Shown: positions 53,782-63,429, counted from the first letter of the stretch. The stretch: DNA of 64,000 nt from Alphaproteobacteria bacterium (GCA_024743195.1 JANSXE010000002.1:62001-126000), one strand, 5' to 3'. Notes: a model not told the origin generated them from the letters alone. Numbers and translations are program-made.

Positions 53782-55338
53782 ATGGCCGAGACGCCGATCG
53801 CCCGAGCCCTCATCTCCGTGTCCGACAAGACCGGCCTCATCGAATTCGCCCAAGGCCTCGCGCGCCACAAGGTGCGAATCCTGTCCACCGGCGGCTCCGC
53901 CAAGGCGCTGAAGGAGGCCGGGATTGCGGTCACCGAGGTGTCGGACCACACCGGTTTCCCGGAGATCATGGACGGCCGCGTCAAGACGCTGCATCCCGCG
54001 ATCCACGGCGGCATCCTGGCCAAGCGCGACGACGGCAAACACCGCATGGCGCTGGAGACGCACGACATCGCGCCGATCGACATGGTGGTGGTCAATCTCT
54101 ACCCCTTCGTGGAGACGGTGCTGTCGGGCAAGGGCTACGACGACTGCATCGAGAACATCGACATCGGCGGACCCGCCCTGATCCGTGCGGCGGCGAAGAA
54201 CCACGCCCACGTCACCGTCGTGACCGACCCGGCGGAGTATCAGTCCGTGCTGGACGCGATGGACGCGAACGCCGGCGGCGTGACCCGCGAGCTGCGCGCC
54301 TTCCTGGCCCGGGAGGCCTATGCGCGGACCGCCGCCTATGACGGCGCCATCAGCGACTGGCTGGCCGAGCAGCAGGGCGAGGACTGGCCGAAGCGCGTGA
54401 CGCTCGCCTCGCGCCGCAAGGCGGTGCTGCGCTACGGCGAGAACCCGCATCAGAAGGCGGCGGTCTATTACCGCGCCGGCGATCGGCGCCCGGGCGTCGC
54501 GCGGGCCGAGCAACTGCAGGGCAAGGAGCTCAGCTACAACAACCTGAACGACGCCGACGCCGCCTTCGAGCTGGCGGCGGAGTTCTCCGAGCCCACGGTC
54601 GTCATCGTGAAGCACGCCAACCCCTGCGGGGTCGCCAGCGCCAAGACCCTCGCCGAAGCGTGGGAGCCGGCGCTGGCCTGTGACCCGGTTTCGGCCTTCG
54701 GCGGCATCGTCGCGGTCAACCGGCCGCTCGACGCCGCGACCGCCGCCAAGCTGACCGAGCTGTTCCTGGAGGTCGTCGTAGCCCCGGAGGTGACGGACGA
54801 GGCGAAGCAGATTCTGGCCGCCAAGCAGAACCTGCGCGTGCTGGCGGCCGGCGGCATGCCGGACCCGGCGGCGCCGGGCGTGATGGTGCGGTCAATCGCC
54901 GGGGGCGCCTTGATCCAAGGGCGCGACAACGGGGTGGTCGCGCCGTCGGACTTGAAGGTCGTGACCAAGCGTCAGCCCTCCGAGCGGGAGCTGGCCGACC
55001 TCCTGTTCGCCTGGCGGGTGGCGAAGCACGTGAAGTCCAACGCCATCGTCTACGCCCGCGGCGGCGCGACCGTCGGGATCGGCGCCGGCCAGATGAGCCG
55101 GGTGGATTCGGCCAAGATCGCGGCCTCCAAATCGGCGGCGCAGCAGGGAACCGAAGGGTCGGTGGTCGCTTCCGACGCCTTCTTCCCCTTCGCAGACGGT
55201 CTGATGGCGGCGGTCGGGGCGGGCGCCACGGCGGCGATCCAGCCCGGCGGCTCGGTCCGCGACGAGGAGGTGATCAAGGCCGCCGACGAGGCCGGGATCG
55301 CCATGGTCTTCACCGGCATGCGCCATTTCCGGCATTGA
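53782..55338 (+). CDS. purH: Bifunctional AICAR formyltransferase/IMP cyclohydrolase PurH
   Basis: Last two steps of IMP synthesis, 518 residues. The N-terminal MGS/cyclohydrolase domain has [29 protein letters not shown] and [19 protein letters not shown]; the C-terminal formyltransferase domain has [43 protein letters not shown] and [20 protein letters not shown]. Full length. AGAGGAAG precedes the ATG. Confidence 0.97.
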   Translation: MAETPIARALISVSDKTGLIEFAQGLARHKVRILSTGGSAKALKEAGIAVTEVSDHTGFPEIMDGRVKTLHPAIHGGILAKRDDGKHRMALETHDIAPIDMVVVNLYPFVETVLSGKGYDDCIENIDIGGPALIRAAAKNHAHVTVVTDPAEYQSVLDAMDANAGGVTRELRAFLAREAYARTAAYDGAISDWLAEQQGEDWPKRVTLASRRKAVLRYGENPHQKAAVYYRAGDRRPGVARAEQLQGKELSYNNLNDADAAFELAAEFSEPTVVIVKHANPCGVASAKTLAEAWEPALACDPVSAFGGIVAVNRPLDAATAAKLTELFLEVVVAPEVTDEAKQILAAKQNLRVLAAGGMPDPAAPGVMVRSIAGGALIQGRDNGVVAPSDLKVVTKRQPSERELADLLFAWRVAKHVKSNAIVYARGGATVGIGAGQMSRVDSAKIAASKSAAQQGTEGSVVASDAFFPFADGLMAAVGAGATAAIQPGGSVRDEEVIKAADEAGIAMVFTGMRHFRH

Positions 55339-55402
55339 GGGGCGGGAGTCGGCAACTTGACCAAGAAAGAGCTTCGCCACATGTTATGAGTGCAGCGGCA
55401 AA

Positions 55403-56110
55403 GTGCGGTTCATGCGAAACGACTTGCTAGGCATAGGGCTCTATACGGTCTCGGAAGCCAGTCGCTTATGCGGCGTGCGAGCGCAGAGTATCCGGCGCTG
55501 GATCGGCGGCTATCGCTACCGGAACCGCGGGGAGATCATTTTCGCTGAACCGCTCTGGACGCCCCAGGTAAAGCGTCATGAAGAACGCCTTATCCTCGGC
55601 TTCCGTGATTTGGCGGAGTTGCGGGTGGTCGATGCGCTGCTTAAGCAGGGGCTATCCCTGCACGCGATCCGGCGCGCTATTTCGAGAGCCCGAGAGGCCC
55701 TAGATGACGAGCGCCCGTTCTCCACGCGCCAGTTCCGAACAGACGGACGCTCGATCTTTCTTGATCTTGCGAAACAGGACGATGAGCCAGCCTTGCTGGA
55801 TTTGTTGCGCAATCAGTACGGCATCAAACGCGCTATCGAGCCAAGCCTGCGGGATTTCGAGTATGACGAGAAGGCCGCCTCACGCTGGTGGCCCTTGTCA
55901 AGCAAACGATCTGTCGTGATTGACCCAAAGCGCGCCTTTGGAGCGCCGATCGAGGCAGAGAGCGGCGTACCGGTTGACGTGATCGTCGACGCGGTGGACG
56001 CCGAGGGATCTGTACGCCGTGCGGCCCGTGCATTCGGCGTCGCTGAGGCGTCCGTTCGCGACGCGCTGAAGTTCAACGACGCGTTCGGCTCCGCCGCACT
56101 TGCTGCGTGA
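55403..56110 (+). CDS. DUF433 antitoxin (VapB45-like)
   Basis: A 235-residue protein with a MerR-like N-terminal segment ([20 protein letters not shown]) and a DUF433-type C-terminal domain ending [21 protein letters not shown]. Together with the PIN-like gene that overlaps it, the arrangement matches VapBC45-type systems (Rv2018-Rv2019 in M. tuberculosis). The start may be GTG 55403 or ATG 55412. Base use is clearly less GC-rich than the neighbours, with codons such as TTA, ATA and AGA, suggesting recent transfer. A TTGACC at 55357 with a poor -10 (TGTTAT) might be the promoter. Confidence 0.8.
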   Translation: MRFMRNDLLGIGLYTVSEASRLCGVRAQSIRRWIGGYRYRNRGEIIFAEPLWTPQVKRHEERLILGFRDLAELRVVDALLKQGLSLHAIRRAISRAREALDDERPFSTRQFRTDGRSIFLDLAKQDDEPALLDLLRNQYGIKRAIEPSLRDFEYDEKAASRWWPLSSKRSVVIDPKRAFGAPIEAESGVPVDVIVDAVDAEGSVRRAARAFGVAEASVRDALKFNDAFGSAALAA

Positions 56111-56511
56111 AGCTTTTCCTCGACAACAATATCTCGCCCTCCATCGCTCGCGCGATGGAGATAGTCGTCGCCAATGACGGTCACACAGCGCGTGCGCTCC
56201 GCGACAGATTTCCACCCAATATCAGCAATGTCGATTGGATCGGCAAGCTAGCGAAGGAAGGTGGGTGGGTCGTGCTTAGCGACGATCACAGAATCTACCG
56301 CAACCCGGCGGAGCGCGCCGCGTGGCGCCAATCAGGGCTTATTGGGTTCTTCTTGGCCAGCGGCTGGCGAAAGATGTCAGTTAGAGAGAAAACCGGACGG
56401 TTGCTGCTCGTCTTCCCGAATCTCGTGAATGCAGCCAGCTTCCTACATTCCGGCTCTATTGCCGAGCTTCCGATCGGACTTCACAGCAAAATCAAACCGT
56501 TTCGACTCTAG
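56107..56511 (+). CDS. PIN-like toxin (DUF5615/VapC45-like)
   Basis: A 134-residue predicted RNase of the PIN-like group. The N-terminal [17 protein letters not shown] has the first acidic metal ligand (D6), and WVVLSDDHRIYRNPAERAAW the second cluster; family members also use a basic residue in the latter stretch. GTG at 56107 overlaps the antitoxin stop (GTGA), so the toxin is translationally coupled to the DUF433 protein. Lower GC than the surroundings. Its TAG stop shares a CTAG with the convergent methyltransferase stop. Confidence 0.82.
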   Translation: MKLFLDNNISPSIARAMEIVVANDGHTARALRDRFPPNISNVDWIGKLAKEGGWVVLSDDHRIYRNPAERAAWRQSGLIGFFLASGWRKMSVREKTGRLLLVFPNLVNAASFLHSGSIAELPIGLHSKIKPFRL

Positions 56512-57128
56512 CGCCGCCGCAGCACGACGCACAGATTGTTCGCCGGCATCTCCTCGACCGAGTCGAGGGCGAGGCCGGCGGTCTCGGCGGCCGGAAGCAC
56601 CTCCTCCTCTAGATCCCGCACGCCCCAGGCGGAATCGCGCAGCCTGAGGCTTTCGTCGAAGGCTTCGTTCGACGGCGCCGTGTGGAGGCCCGCGCGCTGG
56701 AAGGGTCCATAGAGGATCAGCGGCGCGCCGGGGGTGAGGACGCGCCCCGCGCCCGCGAGCAGGCCGGCGGCCGCCGCCCAGGGGGCGATGTGGATCATGT
56801 TGGCGCAGAAGATCGCCTCGGCGCGCGCGATCGGCCAATCCTGCGCCGCGGCGTCCAGCAGCAACGCCGGCGCGATTCGCGCGCCGCCCGGCGCCTCCGC
56901 GCTCGCGGCGGCGGCATGCGCGTCGATCGAGGCGAGCGCCGACGGATCCGCGTCGCTCGGCGTCCAGACGAGGTCCGCGGCGAGCCGCGGCGCGAAATGG
57001 GCTGCATGCTCGCCGCTGCCGCTCGCCACCTCCAGCACCAGGCCGCGCGGCGGCAGGCGTCGGCGCAACACCGCCAGGATCGGATCGCGATTGCGCAGGG
57101 TCGCGGGGGCGTGTCGGCGAGCGTCCAT
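56508..57128 (-). CDS. DUF938 class I SAM-dependent methyltransferase
   Basis: A 206-residue methyltransferase-fold protein. SAM motif I is [16 protein letters not shown], then [14 protein letters not shown], and a late [20 protein letters not shown] and [22 protein letters not shown] stretch specific to DUF938. Starting ATG at 57128 ([18 protein letters not shown]) gives the normal family N-terminus. Substrate unknown. It is divergent from fdxA. Confidence 0.88.
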   Translation of the reverse strand: MDARRHAPATLRNRDPILAVLRRRLPPRGLVLEVASGSGEHAAHFAPRLAADLVWTPSDADPSALASIDAHAAAASAEAPGGARIAPALLLDAAAQDWPIARAEAIFCANMIHIAPWAAAAGLLAGAGRVLTPGAPLILYGPFQRAGLHTAPSNEAFDESLRLRDSAWGVRDLEEEVLPAAETAGLALDSVEEMPANNLCVVLRRR

Positions 57129-57266
57129 GGCCAGTGCTCCGAGTGTCGCAGCGCCGCCGGCTCTCCTCCCGAAAACCATTGCGTCGCGCTGACCGGCTTA
57201 CTAAAAACCCGGAAAGGCTCGCCCGGTAAAGCCCCAATGCGGATGGGGGCAGGAGGATCAGCGCTT

Positions 57267-57605
57267 ATGACCTATGTCGTCACCGAAGCCTGCATCAAGT
57301 GCAAGTATCAGGACTGCATCGAGGTCTGCCCCGTAGACTGCTTCTACGTGGGCGAGAACATGCTGGTGATCCATCCGGACGAGTGCATCGACTGCGGCGT
57401 GTGCGAGCCGGAATGCCCCGCCGAGGCGATCCTGCCGGACACCGAATCGGAAGCGGAGAAGTGGCTCGAACTGAACCGCGAATACTCCGAGAAATGGCCG
57501 AACATCACCCGCAAGGGCGAGCCGCCAGAAGACGCCGACGATTGGGACGGCGTCGAGGGGAAGTTCGAGAAGTACTTCAGCGCCAACCCAGGTCAGGGAG
57601 ACTGA
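57267..57605 (+). CDS. fdxA: 7Fe ferredoxin FdxA
   Basis: A 112-residue ferredoxin of the 3Fe-4S/4Fe-4S type. Cysteines in [20 protein letters not shown] and [17 protein letters not shown] follow the FdxA pattern, where the first cluster has an interrupted CxxxxxxC. The ~35-residue acidic C-terminal tail is usual. AGGAGGA lies about 9 nt before the ATG. It is the only ferredoxin gene recognised in the window and could serve the reductases or the P450, though fdxA is usually housekeeping. Confidence 0.95.
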   Translation: MTYVVTEACIKCKYQDCIEVCPVDCFYVGENMLVIHPDECIDCGVCEPECPAEAILPDTESEAEKWLELNREYSEKWPNITRKGEPPEDADDWDGVEGKFEKYFSANPGQGD

Positions 57606-58070
57606 CCCATCCCGGTCCGGCCCGACCTCTGCGGCCGGCGGCGAAGCCAAGTGACGCGCGGCGAGCCGCAAGGGATGTCAGAGACTTGCCGCGACGCAGC
57701 AGGGAAAAGACGCGACCCGACGCCTGAGATTCAGGGCTGGGAATCGGGCGCATTTTATGTTACATTATTTCCCATAAATCAGGGTGCGCGCGATTGCGCC
57801 GCCGCATTTCGGGAACCGGCGTCTCCGCTTTCTTCGTCCCGGGACGGAAAGTTGGACAGGGTCCGGACCCGGGCGACGCCGCGCCGCTTTCCCAGACTAC
57901 CGGGCGGTCGCGCCCGACGGTAGCCAGCGGACGCGGGGTTTCGAACCCTGCAGCGCCGGCGCGTCGGGCGGGGCTGAAAGCGCGCCGGGTCAAGCGGACC
58001 CCGAAGGCGATGAGCGTCTTACGAGGTGAGCCCCGAACCGGGTGACCCAACACGGGTGACGAGGAAAAAG
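57606..58070. other. 465-bp spacer between fdxA and carD
   Basis: Holds the presumed carD promoter: an AT-rich block at 57751-57780 (CATTTTATGTTACATTATTT and following) stands out from GC-rich surroundings. A GGGTTTCGAACCC palindrome at 57937-57949 looks like a tRNA T-arm but no cloverleaf can be drawn. Short open frames here have no recognisable product. Confidence 0.55.
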
Positions 58071-58574
58071 ATGGCGAATAAATCGGCGTACCGTAAGGGT
58101 GATTACGTGGTGTATCCGACGCATGGCGTCGGCAAGGTGCTTGGGATCGAGGAGCAGGAGATCGCGGATCAGAAGCTCGAGCTCATCATCATCGAGTTCG
58201 ACAAGGACCGCATGACGCTGCGCGTGCCGGTGGCGAAGGCCGACCAGTCGGGCCTGCGCAAGCTGTCCTCGCCGGATCAGATGAAGACCGCGCTGAAGAC
58301 GCTGAAGGGCAAGAGCCGCGTGCGCCGGACCATGTGGTCGCGCCGCGCCCAGGAATACGAGGCGAAGATCAACTCCGGCGACCCGATCGCGATCGCCGAG
58401 GTGGTGCGCGACCTGTTCCGCAACGCCAACCAGCCGGACCAGAGCTATTCCGAGCGCCAGCTCTATCAGGCGGCGCTCGACCGTCTCGCCCGCGAATTGG
58501 CCGCCGTCGAGGAAATCGACGAGGAAGCCGCCGCCGGCAAGTTGGAGCAGATGCTGCAGAAGGCCGCCGCCTGA
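58071..58574 (+). CDS. carD: CarD/CdnL-family RNA polymerase-binding regulator
   Basis: A 167-residue protein with the N-terminal RNAP-interacting Tudor-like domain (YRKGDYVVYPTHGVGKVLGIEEQE, then KLELIIIEFDKDRMTLRVP) and the helical C-terminal domain (TMWSRRAQEYEAKINSGDPI, IAEVVRDLFRNANQPDQSYS). CarD-type proteins stabilise open complexes at rRNA and other promoters. The ATG at 58071 follows GAGGAAAAAG; the upstream in-frame ATG at 58026 is less likely. A strong terminator follows. Confidence 0.95.
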   Translation: MANKSAYRKGDYVVYPTHGVGKVLGIEEQEIADQKLELIIIEFDKDRMTLRVPVAKADQSGLRKLSSPDQMKTALKTLKGKSRVRRTMWSRRAQEYEAKINSGDPIAIAEVVRDLFRNANQPDQSYSERQLYQAALDRLARELAAVEEIDEEAAAGKLEQMLQKAAA

Positions 58575-58608
58575 CCGACAGAGCGTCCGACGCAACCGGA
58601 CGACGCGC

Positions 58609-58640
58609 AAAGGCCCCGGGAAAGAGTCCCGGGGCCTTTT
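58609..58640 (+). terminator. Rho-independent terminator after carD
   Basis: Perfect 13-bp stem, AAAGGCCCCGGGA (58609-58621) and TCCCGGGGCCTTT (58627-58639), 5-nt loop AAGAG, ending in TTTT. About 35 bp after the carD stop. Confidence 0.93.
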
Positions 58641-58759
58641 CCGTGCGCGCGAAGCGTTTGGCCAAGGGGCTACCGCGGCCCCGGATGCGGTGCTAAAGAA
58701 AAGGCCCGAGGGCGCGCCGGCGCGCGCCCGCCATCCCCGCAAGGACCGCATCGACCGGC

Positions 58760-59599
58760 ATGGCCGACAGCGCCCGTTTCATCCCGCTACGCGCCGCCCG
58801 GCGGATCTGGGCTATCGCCTGCATCCATGGCGAGGCGGATCGGCTCGCCGCGCTGCACGATCGGATCGCGGAAGAGATCGCCTATGGCGACCGGGTGGTC
58901 TATCTCGGCAACTATTTCGGCTTCGGGCCGGACGGTCGCGAGGTGCTGGACGAGCTGATCCGCTTCCGGCGCTGGTTCCTGTCTTTCCCGCCCTACATGG
59001 ACCCGGACGACATCGTCTTCCTGCGCGGCGCGCAGGAGGAGATGTGGGTCAAGCTGATGCAGTTGCAGTTCGCGCCCAATGCGGTCGCGGTGCTGGACTT
59101 CATGGCCGAGCGCGGGATGGAGCAGGCGGCCGCCGCCTTCGGGGCCGATCTGGGCGAGGCGCGGCGCGCCGCCCGGGAAGGCGTGCTCGCGCTGACCTAC
59201 TGGTGCAACCGGCTGCGCGACCGGCTGCGGACCATCCCGGGCCATGACGCGCTGATCCGCGCGGTCGCGCGCGCGGCGGCGACGCCGCCGTCGGAGACGC
59301 GCGGCGCCGACGGCGCGCTGAAGCCGGACGCCGTGCTGTTCGTGCATGCGGGCGTCGATGTCGAGAAGCCGGTGGAGAAGCAGGCGGACGCCTATTGGTG
59401 GGCGCCGCGCAGCTTCGCCGCGATCGAGAAGCCCTACGGCCCCTTCGGCCGCATCGTGCGCGGCTACGACCCGGACGCCGCCGGCGTCGTCGACAATCCC
59501 GTGACCCTGTCGATCGACGCGGGCGCGGGCCGCGGCGGGCCGCTGACCGCGGTGCGCCTCGATCCCGAGGGCGCGGTCGAGAAACGCTACACCGTCTGA
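58760..59599 (+). CDS. Metallophosphoesterase-like protein with degenerate metal motifs
   Basis: A 279-residue protein with the layout of a PPP/calcineurin-type phosphoesterase but altered metal ligands. GDxHG reads A-C-I-H-G (20-24), GDxVDRG reads G-N-Y-F-G-F-G (50-56), and GNHE reads G-A-Q-E (90-93); a VLFVHAGVD segment near residue 195 keeps one histidine, while the last GHT-type motif reads RGYD. It looks like a pseudo-phosphatase or an enzyme with a rebuilt site. Similar sequences seem to recur in Rhodospirillales, which suggests a conserved role. It lies between carD and recQ, on its own after a strong terminator. Confidence 0.75.
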   Translation: MADSARFIPLRAARRIWAIACIHGEADRLAALHDRIAEEIAYGDRVVYLGNYFGFGPDGREVLDELIRFRRWFLSFPPYMDPDDIVFLRGAQEEMWVKLMQLQFAPNAVAVLDFMAERGMEQAAAAFGADLGEARRAAREGVLALTYWCNRLRDRLRTIPGHDALIRAVARAAATPPSETRGADGALKPDAVLFVHAGVDVEKPVEKQADAYWWAPRSFAAIEKPYGPFGRIVRGYDPDAAGVVDNPVTLSIDAGAGRGGPLTAVRLDPEGAVEKRYTV

Positions 59600-59693
59600 C
59601 CGGCGCCGGGAGTCGACCGGCGGACCTCTCGCCAGGGAGGGGCGAAGCGGCTAGGCTCCTAGGCGTTCGCCCCCTCACCTCATCCGGGAAATC

Positions 59694-61550
59694 ATGACCC
59701 CGCCTGCAACGCCCGAGACCCCGCTGGACCCCGATGACCGCGCCCGCCTGCTCGCCTGCCTGAGCGAGGTCTTCGGCTATGAAGGCCTGCGCCCCGGACA
59801 GGAGGACGTGTTGTCCCATGTGATGGGCGGCGACGACGTGCTGGCGGTGATGCCGACGGGGGCCGGCAAGTCGATGTGCTACCAGCTGCCGGCGGTGGCG
59901 CGGGGCGGGCTGACGCTCGTCGTCTCGCCGCTGATCGCGCTGATGCGCGACCAGGTCTCCGCCCTGCGCGCCGCCGGGGTCGAGGCCGGCAGCCTCAATT
60001 CCGCGACCGACCCGGACGAGCGCCGACGCGTGCTCGACGCGCTGGAGGACGGCCGTCTGCGGCTGCTCTATCTCTCGCCGGAGCGTCTGGCCGGCGGCGA
60101 CGCCCTGCGCCTGCTGGAAGGACGGCGCGTCGATTTGCTGGCGATCGACGAGGCGCATTGCGTCTCCCAATGGGGGCACGATTTCCGTCCGGAATACACG
60201 CGTCTGGGCGAGGTGCGCCGCCGGCTCGGCTCCTGCCAGACGATCGCGCTGACCGCGACGGCCGACCGGGCGACGCGCGACGATGTGGCGCGCCAGCTCT
60301 TCGACGCGCGCCCCGCGATCCTGGTGCACGGCTTCGACCGGCCGAACCTGCGCCTCGCGATGCGGCCGAAGGCCGGCCCGCGCCGCCAGATCCGGGACTT
60401 CCTGGCGCTGCACCGGGGGGAGAGCGGCATCGTCTACTGCAACTCGCGCCGCCAGACCGAGGAACTCGCCACCGACCTGCTGGCCGACGGGGTCGACGCC
60501 CACGCCTACCACGCCGGCATGGAGAAGGCGGACCGGGAGCGGGCGCAGGATCTGTTCCTCGCGCGCGACGGGGTGGTGATCTTCGCCACCGTCGCCTTCG
60601 GCATGGGGATCGACAAGCCGGACGTGCGCTTCGTCGCGCACGCCGGCTTGCCCAAGAGCATCGAGGCCTACTACCAGGAGATCGGGCGGGCCGGGCGCGA
60701 CGGGCTGCCGGCCGATACGCTGACCCTCTACGGGCTCGACGACATCCGCCTGCGCCGCGCCCAGATCGACGAGAGCGAGGCCCCCGAGGAACGCAAGCGC
60801 GTCGACCGTCAGCGCCTCAACGCGCTGGTCGCGCTGTGCGAGGCGCCGCGCTGCCGGCGCCAGACCCTGCTCGCCTATTTCGGCGAGACGGACACCGAGC
60901 CCTGCGGCAATTGCGATCTCTGCCTCGACGGGGTCGAGACGGTGGACGGCAAGATCGAGGCGCAGAAGGCGCTCTCGGCCATTCTGCGCACCGGCGAGCG
61001 CTTCGGGGTCGAACATCTGGTGGCGCTGCTGCGCGGCGAGGCGACGGAGAAGATCCGGCGCTTCGGGCACGACAAGCTGCCCACCTTCGGGGTCGGCGCG
61101 GACCGCACGAAGATCCAATGGCGCGGGATCTTCCGCCAGCTCTACGCGCTCGGGATCGCCAGCTTCGAGCCCGCCGATCAGGGCGCCTGGAAGGTGGGGC
61201 CCCAGGGCCGCGCGGCGCTGAAGGGGGAAGCGTCGGTGCGGCTGCGCCTGGAGCCCGAGCGGTCGGCCCGCGCGTCGCGCCCGTCGCGGACCCGCGCGCC
61301 CGCGGCGCTGCCGGACGGCGTGGACGAGGCGCTGCTGCAGCGCCTCAAGGCGCGGCGGCTGGAACTCGCGCGGGCGGAGGGGGTGCCCGCCTACGTCGTG
61401 TTCCCGGACCGCACCCTGATCGAGATCGCCGCGGCGCGGCCCGACAGCCTCGCCGCCTTCGGCCGGCTGCACGGCGTCGGCGCGGCCAAGCTTGAGCGCT
61501 ACGGAGAGGCCTTCCTGGCGGTCGTGCGGACCGCGTCCGACAGCGCCTGA
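59694..61550 (+). CDS. recQ: ATP-dependent DNA helicase RecQ
   Basis: A 618-residue 3'-5' helicase. Motif I is MPTGAGKSMCYQLP (Walker A 54-60), motif II with its Q-loop is AIDEAHCVSQWGHDFRPEY, motif VI is YQEIGRAGRDG. The RQC zinc site has CRRQTLLAYFGE and CGNCDLC, and an HRDC domain ends the protein (DEALLQRLKARRLELARAEG, ALAAFGRLHGVGAAKLERYG-like). Full length. The stop codon lies in a 10-bp direct duplication. Confidence 0.96.
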   Translation: MTPPATPETPLDPDDRARLLACLSEVFGYEGLRPGQEDVLSHVMGGDDVLAVMPTGAGKSMCYQLPAVARGGLTLVVSPLIALMRDQVSALRAAGVEAGSLNSATDPDERRRVLDALEDGRLRLLYLSPERLAGGDALRLLEGRRVDLLAIDEAHCVSQWGHDFRPEYTRLGEVRRRLGSCQTIALTATADRATRDDVARQLFDARPAILVHGFDRPNLRLAMRPKAGPRRQIRDFLALHRGESGIVYCNSRRQTEELATDLLADGVDAHAYHAGMEKADRERAQDLFLARDGVVIFATVAFGMGIDKPDVRFVAHAGLPKSIEAYYQEIGRAGRDGLPADTLTLYGLDDIRLRRAQIDESEAPEERKRVDRQRLNALVALCEAPRCRRQTLLAYFGETDTEPCGNCDLCLDGVETVDGKIEAQKALSAILRTGERFGVEHLVALLRGEATEKIRRFGHDKLPTFGVGADRTKIQWRGIFRQLYALGIASFEPADQGAWKVGPQGRAALKGEASVRLRLEPERSARASRPSRTRAPAALPDGVDEALLQRLKARRLELARAEGVPAYVVFPDRTLIEIAAARPDSLAAFGRLHGVGAAKLERYGEAFLAVVRTASDSA

Positions 61551-61558
61551 CAGCGCCT
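61539..61558. repeat. 10-bp direct duplication at the recQ stop codon
   Basis: GACAGCGCCT occurs twice in tandem (61539-61548 and 61549-61558), followed by GACGG. The recQ TGA falls at the junction, so the duplication copies the final codons past the stop. Confidence 0.8.
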
Positions 61559-61569
61559 GACGGGGCGCG

Positions 61570-62193
61570 TCAGCGCAATAGGGCGCAGAGCGCCTTGTGT
61601 TGGGCGTTCAGCTCCGCCTTCAGCGCGTCGAGCGCCATGGCCTCGTCCTTCACGTAGTCGACGAAGCGATTGTTCATGTTGTTGAACAGAAGCCGCCCGA
61701 ACAGCGCCGGGTCGATGTCGGCGCGGAGCGCGCCGGCGCGCTGCAGCGCCATCAGCAGACGGCTCATCTGATCGGCCAACCGGGCGTCCAGGTCGGCGTA
61801 GCGCCGGGCGAAGACCTCGTCCGGCGCGGCGCTCGCGGCCGCCATGGCGTGGCGCCAATTGTCCTTGCTCAGATAGGTCAGCGAGTGATCGAGATAGATC
61901 GCGACCAGCCGGTTGATGGCGCTCTCCGCGTCGGCCGGCGGCGCGGCGACCAGCGCCTCGCCCTCGTCCAGCACCTCGTTCACCTCCATCGCCACGACCG
62001 CGATCAGAAGCTCGCCCTTGTGGCGGTAGTAATTGTAGACGGTGCCGGTCGAAACCTCGGCCTCCGCGGCGATCTCCTCGATCTTCGTCGCCTCGTAGCC
62101 GGCGGCGCGGAACCGCCGGGCCGCCGCGCGCGCCAGGCGGCGCTCCCGCTCGGCCCGCTGTTTCTCCCGCAACCCCGCCATCTCGCCCCCCAC
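61570..62193 (-). CDS. TetR-family transcriptional regulator
   Basis: A 207-residue TetR-type regulator. HTH region: ARRFRAAGYEATKIEEIAAE and VSTGTVYNYYRHKGELLIAV, followed by a helical ligand domain. It is divergent from the polyamine-type ABC transporter with a 156-bp AT-rich spacer, which makes that operon the likely target. It converges on recQ, 19 bp away. Confidence 0.9.
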   Translation of the reverse strand: MGGEMAGLREKQRAERERRLARAAARRFRAAGYEATKIEEIAAEAEVSTGTVYNYYRHKGELLIAVVAMEVNEVLDEGEALVAAPPADAESAINRLVAIYLDHSLTYLSKDNWRHAMAAASAAPDEVFARRYADLDARLADQMSRLLMALQRAGALRADIDPALFGRLLFNNMNNRFVDYVKDEAMALDALKAELNAQHKALCALLR

Positions 62194-62239
62194 AGCCCCG
62201 ACGGGCGCGCCCGCTCGCCGTACCGTTGCAAAAACTGAA

Positions 62240-62269
62240 TTGACTTTAAAATTTATGTTACCCTAAAGT
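62240..62269 (+). promoter_or_regulatory. Predicted promoter and TetR operator of the ABC operon
   Basis: TTGACT (62240-62245) and TAAAGT (62264-62269) are spaced 18 bp apart, a fair sigma-70-type promoter towards the transporter. ACTTTA (62243-62248) and TAAAGT (62264-62269) form inverted arms overlapping both elements, a suitable TetR repressor site. The assignment is positional. Confidence 0.45.
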
Positions 62270-62349
62270 TTGAAACCGCATCAAATATTTTCCACTGGGA
62301 GCGCCGTCCCCCCGCCCCCGGGGCGCCGGCCGGAAACTGGGAGAGCCAT

Positions 62350-63429
62350 ATGTCACGCACGCTATTCGGCGCCGCCGCCTTCGCGCTGGCCGGCGCGGTA
62401 ACCCTCGGCGGACCGCTTGCAGTCGGCGCGTCCAGCGCCGCGGCCGAGGAGTTGAACGCGCTGGTCTGGTGCGACCACACCGATCCCGCGCTGATCCGCC
62501 CCTTCGAGGAGAAGCACGGCGTCCGCGTCAATCTGAAGGAGTATGAGGGCACCGGCACGGCGCTCGCCCTCGTCGAGCAGTCGCAGCCGGGCGACTGGGA
62601 CGTCTTCGTGATCGACGGGGTCGACGTGCCCCGCGTCGCGGAGGCCGGGCTGCTGGCCGAATTGCCGGCGGACGAGCTGCCGCTCGACCAGGTGTTCGAA
62701 CCGGTCCAGATGCGCGACGTCACCTTCCGCGACGGCAAGATGTACGCGATCATGGAGAAGTTCGGCTACAACGTGGTCGGCTACGACAAGAGCAAGGTCG
62801 ATCCGGCCGACATGCGCGACCTCTCCGTGCTGTGGGGCGACAAGTACGCCGACCGCATCGCGGTCTACGACTACTACATCCCGCTGATGAACCTGGTGGC
62901 CCTGAAGCTCGGCATGGAGCCGAGCGACATCAGCGCCGAGACCCTGCCGCAGATCCGCGAAGCGCTGTTCGAGCTGAAGGACCGCGCCGCCATGGTGGGC
63001 GAGGTGGTCTCCTCCACCACCGCGCTGGCGACCGGCGAGGCGGACATCCTGCTGGGCGGCGGCGAGTGGGCGGTCGCGGTCATGCAGGCCGACAATCCGA
63101 ATCTGGATTGGGTGCTGCCGGACCAGGGCGGCGTGCTGTGGAGCCAGTCGATCGCGATCTTCGAGAGTTCCGAGCGCAAGGAGCTCGCGCTCGAGTTCGT
63201 GAAATACATCATGAGCCCGGAAGGTCAGGCGCGCCTGGCGACGTCCGATTGCTTCTGGGGCATGCCCGCGAACCGCGAGGCCGGCGCGCTTCTGACCGAC
63301 GCGCAGAAGGCGGCGTTGCGCTGGGACGAGCAGGAGGCGTTCCTCGCCAAGTCGCATCGCTACTTCATCCCAGACGCCGAACTGGACGCCGAGATGCTCG
63401 ACGTCTGGACGGAGTTCCTGCAGCGGTGA
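62350..63429 (+). CDS. Polyamine-type ABC transporter substrate-binding protein (PotD-like)
   Basis: A 359-residue periplasmic binding protein with a Sec signal peptide (cleavage likely at AAA-EE, near residue 33). Mature segments: LNALVWCDHTDPALIRPFEE, YEGTGTALALVEQSQPGDWD, FVIDGVDVPRVAEAGLL, and VVGYDKSKVDPADMRDLSVLW, in keeping with the spermidine/putrescine PotD/F family (SBP_bac type 8). Substrate could be polyamine, or another cationic or amino compound. First gene of an operon with the permease 71 bp downstream; divergent from tetR. Confidence 0.88.
   Translation: MSRTLFGAAAFALAGAVTLGGPLAVGASSAAAEELNALVWCDHTDPALIRPFEEKHGVRVNLKEYEGTGTALALVEQSQPGDWDVFVIDGVDVPRVAEAGLLAELPADELPLDQVFEPVQMRDVTFRDGKMYAIMEKFGYNVVGYDKSKVDPADMRDLSVLWGDKYADRIAVYDYYIPLMNLVALKLGMEPSDISAETLPQIREALFELKDRAAMVGEVVSSTTALATGEADILLGGGEWAVAVMQADNPNLDWVLPDQGGVLWSQSIAIFESSERKELALEFVKYIMSPEGQARLATSDCFWGMPANREAGALLTDAQKAALRWDEQEAFLAKSHRYFIPDAELDAEMLDVWTEFLQR

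Noticed and set aside
57937-57949. GGGTTTCGAACCC resembling a tRNA T-arm
   Set aside because: No acceptor, D or anticodon stems can be drawn around it and no CCA-proximal pairing; treated as a chance palindrome.
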